From contig CP085830.1 in assembly GCA_020809705.1 (NCBI GenBank), forward strand, positions 4,774,001 to 4,838,000: 64,000 bases of DNA. Reading direction: 5' to 3'. The notes beneath the pieces were generated by a model. That model was not told the DNA's origin and searched no databases. It worked only from the letters and a program-made list of their open reading frames with translations. Positions within the stretch are counted from its first letter, which is position 1. Each line of letters starts with the position of its first letter. This document shows, in pieces, positions 50,961-62,662 of this stretch. The translations under genes and the position numbers were made by a program. The stretch comes from Calonectria ilicicola. Lineage: Eukaryota; Ascomycota; Sordariomycetes; Hypocreales; Nectriaceae.

Positions 50961-51498
50961 TATAAGAAGATAAAAGATATATTATCTAATCCAATAAACC
51001 AAAAAATCAACCAATTCTTACATATTATATAAAAATTACACCTTACATTAATATATAAAGCACTTCCTTACAATTATCCCCCTTCCTCTAACAGCACATC
51101 CTAAATTATACTATTTCTTTATTAGTCCTAATAGTCTCACTTAAAGATGCTATTGGCCTTAGGTAATTAATTATTAAATCTTATATATCTTAGTTTCTAA
51201 AGAACTAGACCAACTTTATTAAGTACCTAGAAATAATACAATTAATATTAATTTTTAAGATTAGTTATAGTAGTAATTGTATATGGTAGTCTTGTAAGCT
51301 TAATATAAGCTTAATGTGGTTATAGATCTAGGGTTTAAATCTATAGTCTTTGTATAGTTAGAAGATTTATAATGTATAAAAATAATTGTAAGAAGATAAG
51401 AAGTATATTATTTAATTTAATAGATTAAAAGATTAATTAATTCTTATATATTATATAGGAATTGTATTTTATATTAATATATAAGGTACTTTTTTATA
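50961..51498 (-). mobile_element. TRIM-like miniature LTR retrotransposon (538 bp)
   Basis: Two 112 bp direct repeats, 50961-51072 and 51387-51498, flank 314 bp and are bounded by the perfect TSD AATTT (50956-50960 and 51499-51503). LTR ends are TG...CA where not mutated. A polypurine run (GAGGAAGGGGG on minus, about 51076-51094) lies beside the left repeat, which suggests minus orientation. The internal part keeps near-normal composition while the outer parts of both LTRs match the mutated host element. It codes for nothing and is nested in the small LTR element. Confidence 0.78.
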
Positions 51499-51895
51499 AA
51501 TTTTAAAATAAGAATATTTAGAAATTATTAATTAATTTTAATTATTTAAGAAAAAAAGTTATTATTTTATATAAAAATATAATAAAAAGTAAGATATTAT
51601 TTTTAAAATTTAAATTTTAATTTAAATTAGATTTTACAATTTTTATCTTTTTAATTTTTAATATTATATTATAAAACTTATATAAAATAATAAAACTTTT
51701 ATTAATAAATTTTATTATAATTTAAAGAAGAATATATAAGATAAAATATATAAAAAATTAAATCTATTAATCTATTTTAATAAGTATATTATATTAACTA
51801 CATATTATAAAAAAAATTAATATTAATAAAAAAAATAATTTATTTAATATTTTAAATATATAATTTTAAAAATAAAGTTTTTTAAAAAAATACTA

Positions 51896-52309
51896 TATTA
51901 TAATTTAAATTAATTTATTTATTTAAAAATTAATAATAATTTAATTTTTTAATTAAAAAATAATTTAAAAAATTATTTTAATTAATTAAAATTATTTTAA
52001 ATTTTTAAAATTAATATATTTATTAATATATAAAATTTATAAAAATTATAATTATTAAAATTTAATTTAATTTTTAATATAATTTAATTATTTTTAATTA
52101 ATTATTTTAATTAATTAATTTATTATTAAATATAATATTCTTTTTTTATTACTTTTATTAATATATTTAATTCTATTTATTAATATTCTTTAATAATTAT
52201 TATAATAAAATCTTATTTTCTAATAAATAATAATAACTCTTACTTCTTTATTCTTTAAACCATAAAGAAATATTATTCCCTGCCATATCCGTAGATATGA
52301 ACCGTTATA
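51896..52309. repeat. Right LTR (414 bp) of small LTR element
   Basis: The start is A+T converted; the last ~60 bp retain C and G. It misses a stretch that follows the first 36 bp of the left LTR. Confidence 0.75.
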
Positions 52310-52751
52310 ATTATACTAGTTAGAATTAGCTATCTTAATACTACCTTTAATTAATAAGATCATATTATTATAACTACACGTATAACCCTATAAGTAACTT
52401 GTGTAATATGCTGTGAATAGATGCTACTTTCACGTGGTAATCTTTTCTTATTTTTTATGAGTTTTAAGAGTAGACTTTAGAGCGGGAATTACCAGCCAGA
52501 TCGGTTTCTTGACTACATACAGCAGGATGAATGGGTTCTTTAACGTGCCTTTCAAAAGGCAGTACTACTACTTTCGTGTGAAAATCGCGTAGAATGGATT
52601 TTGCTATGCGGTACGCTGTAAAAGGCGATGGAAGTTAGCTCAAGCCCAAGATAGGAATCAATGTCTAGAAAAATACAATGTTTATTTGAGCACTATTGTA
52701 AGGGTTTCAAACACGCCAAAAGATAGCTATTGCGATGGGTTTGTCTAACCA
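52310..52751. other. Spacer between the small LTR element and the FAD monooxygenase gene
   Basis: Composition returns to normal within about 100 bp of the TSD. It holds the 3' flank of the monooxygenase and no gene. Confidence 0.6.
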
Positions 52752-54078
52752 CTACTCGTTTCCTGCTGGCAGGGAAAGCTCTTCAAGTGTACCCTTCTTG
52801 CCGGTGACAACATCAGTGGCGATACTATCGTAATGTTCGTACGCGGTCTTGACTGCATCGAAGTCCAAGACCCACGGCACGCGACGGTTAGCCAGCAGCT
52901 TGGGATCGCTCTCAAAAAGGTCCCACGGAATCTCGTTCCATTCGTCGTTGTTCCGTTTGCCGCTGGCATGAATGACATTGGCACGGTTGAAGCGTATCCT
53001 CTGGGCGACCTCGGTTGCCAGTGGCACATTGCCATTTGATTTCTCTAGACAGATGGCGACCGTTACGGCATCTTCGATAGCTTGAGAGCCACCCTGTGCA
53101 GAACTTGGAAGATGGCAATGTGCCGCATCGCCTATAAGAATTATACGACCTCCTTCGCTTCTCCAAGTCTTGATAGCGTCTCGGTAAACCAGCTTATAGT
53201 CAATCATCTTGTTGGGAGGGGTGTTCTCAAGGAAAGCCCGGCATTCGGGGGAGAAGTCGTCGAGAAGGGGGGCAGCATCCTCCCTTCTGGCTGGAAAAGA
53301 CCAGGACTCTTCAATGTCCTTCTTGTCCTACGAACACAAGAGTGAGCTAATGGCAAAAAAGCATTCGCTGCGAGGATACTTACTGGATGCATCAAAACCC
53401 AGGCAACATCTTTCCCCTCGTTCCAGCCATAAGCTAGCATGGTGAGACGGTTTCCAATCCAAACCTTGATAGTATGCTTTTCCGGATCTGTGTAGTCGGC
53501 AAGCAGTGGATTGTTTCGCATTTCGTCCGTGACTTGGAAAAAGCTTCGATAGACTGCCCATCCACTACTCTCCTGCTTTTCCTTAAGATGAAGGACTTTT
53601 TCTCGCGCGAGGGATCTCGGGCCGTCGGCTGCAATGATGACATCTGCCCAAACTTCTTCCCCGTCTTTCAGGACAACACCAGCTTTGGACTCCGTCTCCT
53701 TGTAGTCAACGACGGCCTGGCCAAGCTTGAACTCGACTCCAATACGGCGAGCATATTTTTCTATGACGTGGTGGAGGCCTCCACGATGCCCCGCAAACTG
53801 GAGTTTCTCATCCGCCGGGCTTCGGAACCAAGGGTCCCTATAAAGGACCTTGCCATCATATTTGTTAATTTGCAAACACTCGGCTTTTGTGATTCCAATC
53901 GAGCGGAGCTCGTCCCCAACATTGCCTCCGTCCCAGGCTTGAATGATACGGCCACCGTTTGCAAAGAAGTCAATGATGTCTGAATACTGTCAATCAACGA
54001 GCCCCAGTCTATATTTTCCGGGAATTGGTGCACATACCTCCATAAAGGTTGGAATTAACGTATCTCTCAATCATCATA
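52752..54078 (-). pseudogene. FAD-dependent aromatic monooxygenase, main 3' part, split by a retrotransposon
   Basis: With the 5' fragment at 61022-60914, the gene reads: exon 1 61022-60914 continued at 54073-54038, intron 54037-53980, exon 2 53979-53384, intron 53383-53328, exon 3 53327-52752. Exon phases close and total 438 aa once the element and one TSD are disregarded. The family (salicylate-hydroxylase-like, PHBH fold) adds a hydroxyl to aromatics with FAD and NAD(P)H. Visible motifs: GNGFGG FAD-binding site in the 5' fragment, ADVIIAADGPRS (DG motif) and ILIGDAAHCHLPSSAQGG (GD motif). The Rossmann exon is cut right after FEVM, so the part left here lacks the FAD-binding start and should be inactive. 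No other stop or frameshift was found. Confidence 0.92.
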
Positions 54079-54253
54079 TATCACACTTTGGTCATTGGGT
54101 CATAACGAGAGATTGAAAGAGCCTTAATTCCTATGAAATAAAGAGCAGTCAACTATATGTTTTATAGCTAGGTCTAGCCCTAATTGGCTGTGGGGCTGTG
54201 ATAATGCATTGAGGCTGTGAGGCTATTGAGGCCAGCTACAACTAGTTTTTATA
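54079..54253 (-). repeat. Left (3') LTR, 175 bp, of copia-like copy B
   Basis: The left edge keeps GGTCATTGGGTCATAACGAG, which is mutated in the two other LTRs. The right edge reads TTTTTATA where the others keep CTCCACA. TSD TCATA lies to its left. Confidence 0.93.
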
Positions 54254-57200
54254 TATTCCTTATTTTATAGTCTATTATTATAAATTATTAAATATTATAA
54301 ATAATTTTATTTTTATTATTATAATTTTATATAAATAAATATAATAATTAAAATTATTTTTTGGAATAATGTTTTAAAGGTAATTATAAGATTATATTTT
54401 TTAAAGTATAAGAAACTTGGTTTTAAGTAATATTTATGATTTAATATAGTTAAAATTTATAAATATTATAATTTCTTATATCTATAATCTTACTTCTTTC
54501 TTCTTTATTTATTTTTAGCTTTAATATAATAGTTTAAGATTTTTTTTTTACTTATAAATATATATAATAGCTTTATTTATACTTACTAATATTATATTCT
54601 AATTTATTATTATTTATTCTTAATATATTATTATTAAAGGATTTAATTTTAAGTTAATATAAACTTCTTTATTATTTACTTTTAAATATATATTTATAAA
54701 TATTTTTATATTTACTTTTTATATTTTATATAATTAATTTATATTTTATAATATACTTAGATTACTAAGCCTAGAACTTTTAATTCTTAAATTAAGATTT
54801 TAGATTCTTATACTTTAAACTTTTCTTCTTATACTTAATCTTTAGCTTCTAATACTTTAAAAGTATTATTTAACTTATTTTATAAAAATTATTTATATTT
54901 TACTATTATTAAAAAAAACTAACTTAAGAATTATTATATAATAAAGAAATATTTTAAATATTATATTATTTATAAAGTAAATAATTATTAATATTACCTT
55001 TAATATACTTATATTAACTAATTTTATACTTTATTATTAATTTATAAATAATTATTAAATATTTATATTTTTAATATATTATTTTATTATTATTTTAAAT
55101 AATAAAAAATATTAAGTAAGTAAATATTATTTAATTTATTTAAAGCTTTATATTAATTAATTATATAAATAGTAATTTATATAAAATATATTTTTTATTT
55201 ACTTATAAAGATCTTAAATAAAAGTTTTAAGCTTTTTAAATAAGGTATTAGTAAGATAATTATTTAAGAAGTAAGTAAAAGAAAGTCCTAGGGTATTATT
55301 AATAATTTAAAGAAGTAATATTTATATATTTATATTTTATTTAATAAATTTATAGATATTATTATTATTTAAAATATATTTAAAAAGTAATATAATATAT
55401 AATTTAATAGTTTTAAATATTATTTAAAAAAAGCTAAAATAAGCTTAATTTAATAAATTATTTTTCTTTATATATTATTTTTATTTTACTTAATTAAAGT
55501 TTATTATATTTAATAGTATTTAAAATTATTTAAAGTACTATTATAATAATGCTTTAATAAGTCTATTAGTAGATATTTACTCTATTTCTAGATAAATTAT
55601 TTTAAAAAGCCTTTTTTATACTTTTAATATAATTATATATTTATAATATTAATATACTATAATTAGATTATTATTTAGCTACTTTTTTTAATAATAAATT
55701 ATATAATTTAAAAATTATTATATTATAGATTCTAGTCTGCCTTTAGATTAAAGTGTATTTTATTAAAAAGGCACTTTAAATTAATTATTTCCTTTATAGT
55801 ATATTCTAAAGTAAGTATTTTTATCTTTATTATTAATATAATTACAGTGACTTGGCGGATGGCCTTCCATATAATTAGTCTGCTAAATAGGCTTATTATA
55901 TAGCCTTATAAAGATCTTTATATTTTAAGATTATTAGTAAAAGAGGTATTACTAGTAATTACTATAGCCTATAATTTATTATTTTAATTATATTAAATTA
56001 TAAGGCTTTATATTATAAAGAGATATTAAATAATTTGGTTAGTAGTATTTTAGTACTTTTAACTTAGATTAATAAGAAAATAAGATAATAATAATATTAT
56101 AAATGCAAGGTCCGATTTAATTATTATTATTATATATAGTAAAGAACTAACTTTTTCTAATATATCTTTATTTCCTATATAATTACTTAATCTTACCTTT
56201 TAGCTAGCTCTATTACTAGAATTGGTATATTAAGATAAGTATTTATAGTATTTAATTTAAACTTTATAGTTATTTTTTTAATATATAAATTATAAAATAA
56301 ATATATTTTATACTTTATATAATCTTAAATTATTTTTATACCTAAAAACCATTATATATTACCTTTATTTAAGATCTTATATATTTTTTTAATATTTTTT
56401 ATTATTCCTAATATTATAAATATATTATTTCTATAATATAATATTAAAATATTATTTATAAAGAATATAATAAATATATTATAAACTTTAGTATAAAATA
56501 GATAAAGCTCTTCTAAGCTAGCTTCTATTCCTAATTTCTTAAAGATTAAAGCAAACTCATTAAATTATAATTAAAGTAAGTCTCTAAGACTATATAGAGC
56601 TCAATCTAGCTCTATATACTTATTTAATTACTTAAATCTATCTAGTAACTTATATATAATTAATATACTATCTTTATTTTTTATTATATTAATAAAAGTA
56701 TTAATAATATTAAATTACTTAATTTCTAAGTTAAATTAAGTAGCTAAAGTAATAATTATATAGAATAACCATATTATAAGTATTATAATATATATACTCT
56801 TAATTATAAAACTTTCCTATAAATTACCTTAAATATATAATCTTATTTTATATTATTTAAAATATCTATCTTAATTAAATTTATAAGTAAAGATCTATTT
56901 AAATAATAATAATTTAATTTATATCTTTATATACTTTATTTCTCTTTATATTCTCTTTTTAATTAGGGTTCTAATCTTCTAATATATTATTTAAATAAAT
57001 AACTTATTTAATAAATATTTTATTATTTTTTTTAATTTTATAAAAGCTTAAAAAGATTATTTTAGTATAATTTAAAATAATTTAATATTATATTAATCTA
57101 AGTAGCTTTCTTTTATTTTATTACTTTTATAAATATTATAAATATAATTTAAATACTTTTAAAATTTATATAATTTATTTTATAATAATTAATTATAAAA

Positions 57201-60200
57201 AAATTTAATATTAAATCTTTATTATAATCTTACTATATTAAAATCCTTTAATTCTATCTTATATTACTTCTTTAAACTTAATAATAATATATTTATATAC
57301 TTATAAATATTTAAATAACTAATTAACCTTACCTTTAACCTCTACCTCTTCTATATATAGATTCTAACTCCTATTTTTAGCTTTATAATATACTAATATT
57401 AATAATAATTATAAGCTCTAGTAGCTTAGACAGCGGTGTAGCTATTACTTCCTCTACTATCTCACTCACTAGTTGATTTGTTGCCTGCTCTAACTATTCT
57501 GGTTGCTTATCTATTATCTTAGGTATATGTACCTCTAAGCTTGTGGATTTTTTTATTAGTAATTAATCTATTATGCTTATTTTTATTTATTATACTTGAT
57601 CTATACTCTATTAAGCTTTTATTATACTTTTTAAATATATATTTTTTAGTTTTAGAGTTTGTTCTAGTGTTTGAAGTTCTGTAGATATTTGATTGAGTGT
57701 ATACTTAGTGTTTTTTATTATGCTTTAAGTGGTTGTTTTTGTGTTTATAGGTGCCTTTATTTTTAAGTTTAAATCTATAGATATTAGTTCTTATAAAGAT
57801 CTTTTATATATTGTCTTATTATTAATTTCCTTTTTAATTTAAAGAGTCTAATTTTTAAATTAAATAATTATATATTTAGTTAAGCTTGGCTTATTTAGTT
57901 TATAATTAATATACTTATTAAATTATATATTTTAAATTATAATAATCTTTATAAGTTAAGGTATCTATATATAATATATATTATAAGTTATATATTTTAT
58001 TAAATACCTTATATAGTCTTTAAAGCTAACTTTTATATCTCTCTTTTATTAGCTTAATACCCTATCTTTAATTAAAGGATAAATATAGTAATTATATATA
58101 TATATATTATTCCAATTAAGCCTTAAATTAACTATAAGCTCTTTTATTAATAAAGAAGTATAATATCTAAACTATATATTTAACTTCTTAAATAGGAATA
58201 TCTAATTCTTTATTTTTAAAGGTAATATATTAAATAAATATATAATTATTTTAATACTCTTTAATTACAGCTTTATTAGAAACTTTACTCTATTAAATAT
58301 TATATTAAACTTATTTATTACTTCTTAACCTATATATTTAATAATACTATTTGGCTTATAGGTCTTTAATAAAGAGAGCTCTAAATCTATATCTTATTCA
58401 TATACCCATTTTTAATATTCAATTAGACCTTTAATTATAATAATAGTAATCTTATTATTATACCTAATAATATATATTAAGAAGCTAAATTACCTTTTAA
58501 TCTAGCTCTTAAACCAAAATAACTTATTAAATATAATAGTTCTCTACTTGTTGGTGATAGATTGTATATAGAACATACTACTATATTTATCTTTTATAAC
58601 TAGGAGCCAGTTAGAGCTATTATATTCTCTAGGGTAATCTTGCAAGTTCTAGTAAATACACCAAAACAACCTTAATAAATAATAATCTAACTACCTATAT
58701 AATATAACCTATTTTATATATATTTAAGTATAAGTCTTATAGTTTATTCTTATAATTCTTTTGATTTATATATTATAACCCCTTCTTACTAGCTCCCTTA
58801 GTATTATAACTCTAAGATACCTTATTTATTTATATTATAGCTTTTTAATATTCTCTTTTAGCTTTAAAGGGTCTTTTAAAAATCTAAATTAATAAATAAA
58901 GCTTTATTTTTATTTTTTAATATAATAATAATTAATTAAATATCTATATTATTAATTAAAATTATATTATTAAATATTAATTAGTTTAATAAGTAAATAG
59001 AAATTAATTTATATTAAAAAATTATTATATTATATATATATTTATATTTAATTAAAAAAATACTTTACTTTAAGCTTTTAAAATATAAAGAGCAATTAAA
59101 GCTATAATATTAAACTTTAATTTTCTTTAAATAAGCTTCTAATATAATATTAATATAAAATCCTTCTACTACAATAATATTATTAAACTCTAAATTAACT
59201 ATATAAGCACTAATTAAATCTTTAAATAAGTTCTTTAGTATATATTTATCTTTTTCTATAATTAAAAACTAGCTCAAGCTTACCTCTATATAACCTTCTT
59301 TTTCTAATATAAAGGATTCTTTTATAAATTATTTCTTTAAGTTAATTAAGTGAATAGTACTATAATTATTAATTAATGTATTTTAATAAAGTAGGTAAAA
59401 AGCTATTTCTAGTATTATAAATACTAATATAGCTTTCTATATTATATATAATAATATTAGATTAAGAATTATAATAATAATAATTAATAAAATAATATTT
59501 TATTTATTATTTTTTATAATTATTATAATAAATATTTAATCTTTTTATACTACCTTCTTATAAAGCTTATTCTATTTAAACTCCTAAAATTATATATATA
59601 TATAAGTATAATCCTCATCTATTAATTTCTTATTAAGTTTAAAATCAAAGTTTTCTATAAGTATATATTAAAGGTATATATATTTAATTATTATAAATTT
59701 ATAGAATTTTCTATTATATAGGTATTTAGAGCTTTTAAAAAGGGCTATTTACTATATCTTTAAAAGGTCTCCTAGTATAATATAAATGCCTATACACTTA
59801 GAATTTAACTAGCTTAAGATAACTCTTAGGAAGACATTTCTATAGCTCTTAAGTAAGTTAACTACTTATTTCTTAACTTCTTTTTTTATAAGTTAATTTA
59901 ATTAGTTCTATACCTAAGAAGAAGTAAACTAAGTACTAATTACTTAAAGAAAATTATAAATAATAAGTATTCCTTTAATCTTAAAAATATTATAAATATT
60001 ACCTTAAGTTTAAATTAAACTCTAAATTATATACCAAGCTTTAGGTTCTTGATTTATATAATTAATATCCCTTAGACAATTTATATAATATAACCTTATC
60101 TTATCAATTATATTATTTTCTTCTAGTATAAACTTTACCTTAAAAACTTTAATAAGCTTATAAGTAATATAATCTTTATATTATTTAATAACCTTATTAA

Positions 60201-60738
60201 TAATTTCTTAATAATAAGCTTTTTTAATAATCTTAATAATTTAAATATATAAAGCTAATTCCCCTTAAACTTTCTTTTTAAAGATAATAAGCTTAAAGTT
60301 AGTTATTTTAAACTCTATTCCTAATCTTATAATAATATCTATATCTTATAATATACTTATTTATTCTTTTTCCTTTTATTTATCCTTTATCTTTTTCTTT
60401 ATTTTATTAAAAAATATTAAATTAAAAATAATATTTAAATTATTTATTATATTTTCTTTATTAAAATTAATATATTCCCAAAGCCTTAAACTTTATATAT
60501 AATCTTTTAATATAAAAATCTATTTAATCTATTACTTTAATAAATAAAATTTAATAATAATTAAAAGTTTTTAAATACTTATAATACTAATATTAATAAT
60601 TATTTTAAATATATAATAATAATAATTATTATATTTAATATTAAAAAATAATAAAAAAAGTATTATCTAATTTATTTAATTAAATATAAAATATAATAAT
60701 AAAAGTTACTAGCTTATATAGCCACCTAGGCTTATAAC

Positions 60739-60913
60739 TATCACACTTTAATCATTAGATCATAACAAGAGATTAAAAGAGCCTTAATTCCTATGAAATA
60801 AAGAGCAGTCAACTATGTATTTTATAGCTAGGTCCAGCCCCAATTGGCTGTGGGGCTGCGACAACGCATTGAGGCCGTGAGGCCATCGAGGCCAGCCACA
60901 ACTAGTCTCCACA
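60739..60913 (-). repeat. Right (5') LTR, 175 bp, of copia-like copy B
   Basis: Its last ~75 bp are identical to LTR A and unmutated; the left part is mutated. TSD TCATA follows at 60914-60918. The chance open frame running from the gene into this LTR has no meaning. Confidence 0.93.
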
Positions 60914-61022
60914 TCATAACTTCAAAGCCTCGCAGCTTGCATTCAATTGCTGCAGTGATGCCTCCAAATCCATTGCCGACAACAATCACCCTCAGCGGGC
61001 TGTTCTCCTGTTTGGGCACCAT
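60914..61022 (-). pseudogene. FAD-dependent monooxygenase, detached 5' fragment
   Basis: ATG at 61022 begins MVPKQENSPLRVIVVGNGFG, the N-terminal FAD-binding Rossmann motif, and continues to RGFEVM at the insertion point. It keeps the native promoter side, divergent from the aminotransferase at 62663. Transcription from here would run into the retrotransposon and reach a stop about 25 codons inside the LTR. Confidence 0.92.
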
Positions 61023-62662
61023 TGCTGCAGAGAGAGTTTGTGACGACCAAGACGATGTGAGGTTCTAGCTCACTAGATGGTGATGTGCAGTCTTAATTGA
61101 ATAGTTGAGTTATGTAAAAAGGGACATTCGGCGTCCGAAATGACAGGTACCTAAAAGATCAGGCGACGCGCAGTACCCGCAATTTCTCGTTGCTCGGATT
61201 TCGGGTGCGCCGACAGAATGCGGACTTTTCCCCTCCGCGGAAGCCGTCGGTTGGCCTATCCCGGGACTACCTCTATTTCCCATCATATTCGTCGCTTGCG
61301 TCCATCGGAAGGCCCTCCAGGTTTGATCCACACATCATTCTTCGCAAACCAAGCTCTAACCCAGGACCACTCATATATAGAGGGCTACCGAGCCACTGAG
61401 CCCCTATAGGCTAAGGACATCATCGGCGTGGCAATGAGGTGGCCCTAGTTAATATATAAATGTTTCCCAGTGTACTGTAGTGCATCTCTATAGTACTTTC
61501 TTCATCCTATAGGGAAGAAATAAAATGCAGGAAAATGGGTTTAGTTGAAGCTACACGAAGCATGCTAACTCTCTCTAAAGCCATTTCCACTAATCGTAGT
61601 GTTTTGGAAGCCGCCGAGTAAACGGCCCTTCAACAAAGCGCGCGCGCCACGGACTACTCTACTTCTACCTTCTTCGATACCTGCTTGCATAGCTTTTAGT
61701 ACTGCAATCAGGGCGCGGAACAGAGGCATACTCAGTCTTGGCACTCGCCCACCTTCAGAGATTTACGCTTTTAGTAGTAATTAAACACGACATTATTTAA
61801 TGTTCAGGACCGTCTCATTCACGAGAGAATGAAGCGGCGCTTCTTGGGAAGATGGGCTGATGATTACAAGGTCAAATTAAGAGTATAGCCGATAGGAGAA
61901 AGCATCCAGGTTTAGCCAAATCGGTTCTAACGTAAGTAAAATAATCGTTATCAGATTGGCAAAGGTTAGGATGAGTAAATCTATACCGTCTTACCCGGCG
62001 CTTTGGCGAGATCCTGTTAAAATTGTATGATACTGAGCGGGGAACGTAGTGAATGGCTGAGACGGGTTTCTACTACGTATGAATAATCTGCATGGTTGGT
62101 TTGTAACAGTACTCATCTTCGTCGTTCACATTCCATCAAACATGGTCAGCGTTTGCTAGCATGTACATCTAAATACGGCACAAAGCGTAGCATTGTCCGG
62201 TCCTCGGTGCTCGGAGGGTTTGGCCCGCATATTCGAGCTGCTGTGGTGTCTTACACCTGACATTGAACCTGCATGTGGACCCACAACCACCGCCTCCACA
62301 TCTTTCGCTCTCGACGGGAGTCAAGAGTTGCTCAGTACGTTTCTTGAAAAAGAACTGAAGTAGCCTTTGGGGCCAAATAGATTAGTAGTAGGCCATTAGA
62401 CATGTACGTTAGCTGCCGAACCTCGGGTAAAAGGCTTGAAAAAACCATGTGGGAACTTGTGGGCAAATTCCGAGGTTGTAAAAGGTCTCTTCTCGGATTC
62501 TGCGGTCCGGTGTCCGCGAGGCCTGAAAACGGAGCGGGCTGGCGGGCTACAGCACAGCAGCGAGCGCCGACCGACATCTTCTTAGTAGCCTGACACCTCT
62601 CTCATGCCGCTATAATTGCAGTGGATCACCGGAGCTTTAGCTTTGTCGCATCATAGTTAAAA
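61023..62662. promoter_or_regulatory. Divergent intergenic region between monooxygenase start and aminotransferase
   Basis: About 1.6 kb without a gene I can support; short overlapping frames only. It should contain both promoters. Normal composition indicates that RIP did not spread beyond the LTR end. No repeat was seen. Confidence 0.5.

Larger units (their letters stand above)
49802..52309. mobile_element. Small non-autonomous LTR element
   Basis: LTR-like direct repeats 49802-50286 and 51896-52309 are flanked by the perfect TSD ATTAT (49797-49801 and 52310-52314). The left end is TGTTATAACC and the right end CCGTTATA, mutated from CA. After subtracting the nested 538 bp TRIM, the element is under 2 kb with about 1.1 kb of internal A+T-saturated sequence and no frame. 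The right LTR lacks about 70 bp present in the left one. It is too small to code for pol, so it must have been moved by another element's proteins. Confidence 0.8.
54079..60913 (-). mobile_element. Copia-like LTR retrotransposon inserted in the monooxygenase gene, copy B
   Basis: The element is 6835 bp, with 175 bp LTRs at both ends and the perfect TSD TCATA (54074-54078 and 60914-60918). The minus-strand sequence beside the right LTR resembles the half-tRNA-iMet primer site GTTATGAGCC, which supports a copia-type element transcribed on minus. A mutated LYINNIL-like stretch near 56450 on minus could be the RT YVDD motif. All frames are destroyed by C-to-T change. Copy A at 1-3248 has the same orientation. 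A short less-mutated patch occurs at about 57420-57560. Confidence 0.92.

Noticed and set aside
51300..51360. Possible tRNA gene or tRNA-derived SINE
   Set aside because: Only a T-arm-like stem and loop is convincing; I could not fold acceptor, D and anticodon arms.
60828..61022. 64-codon frame read as one protein on minus
   Set aside because: The first 36 codons are the monooxygenase 5' fragment and the rest is LTR sequence; it is a chance fusion.
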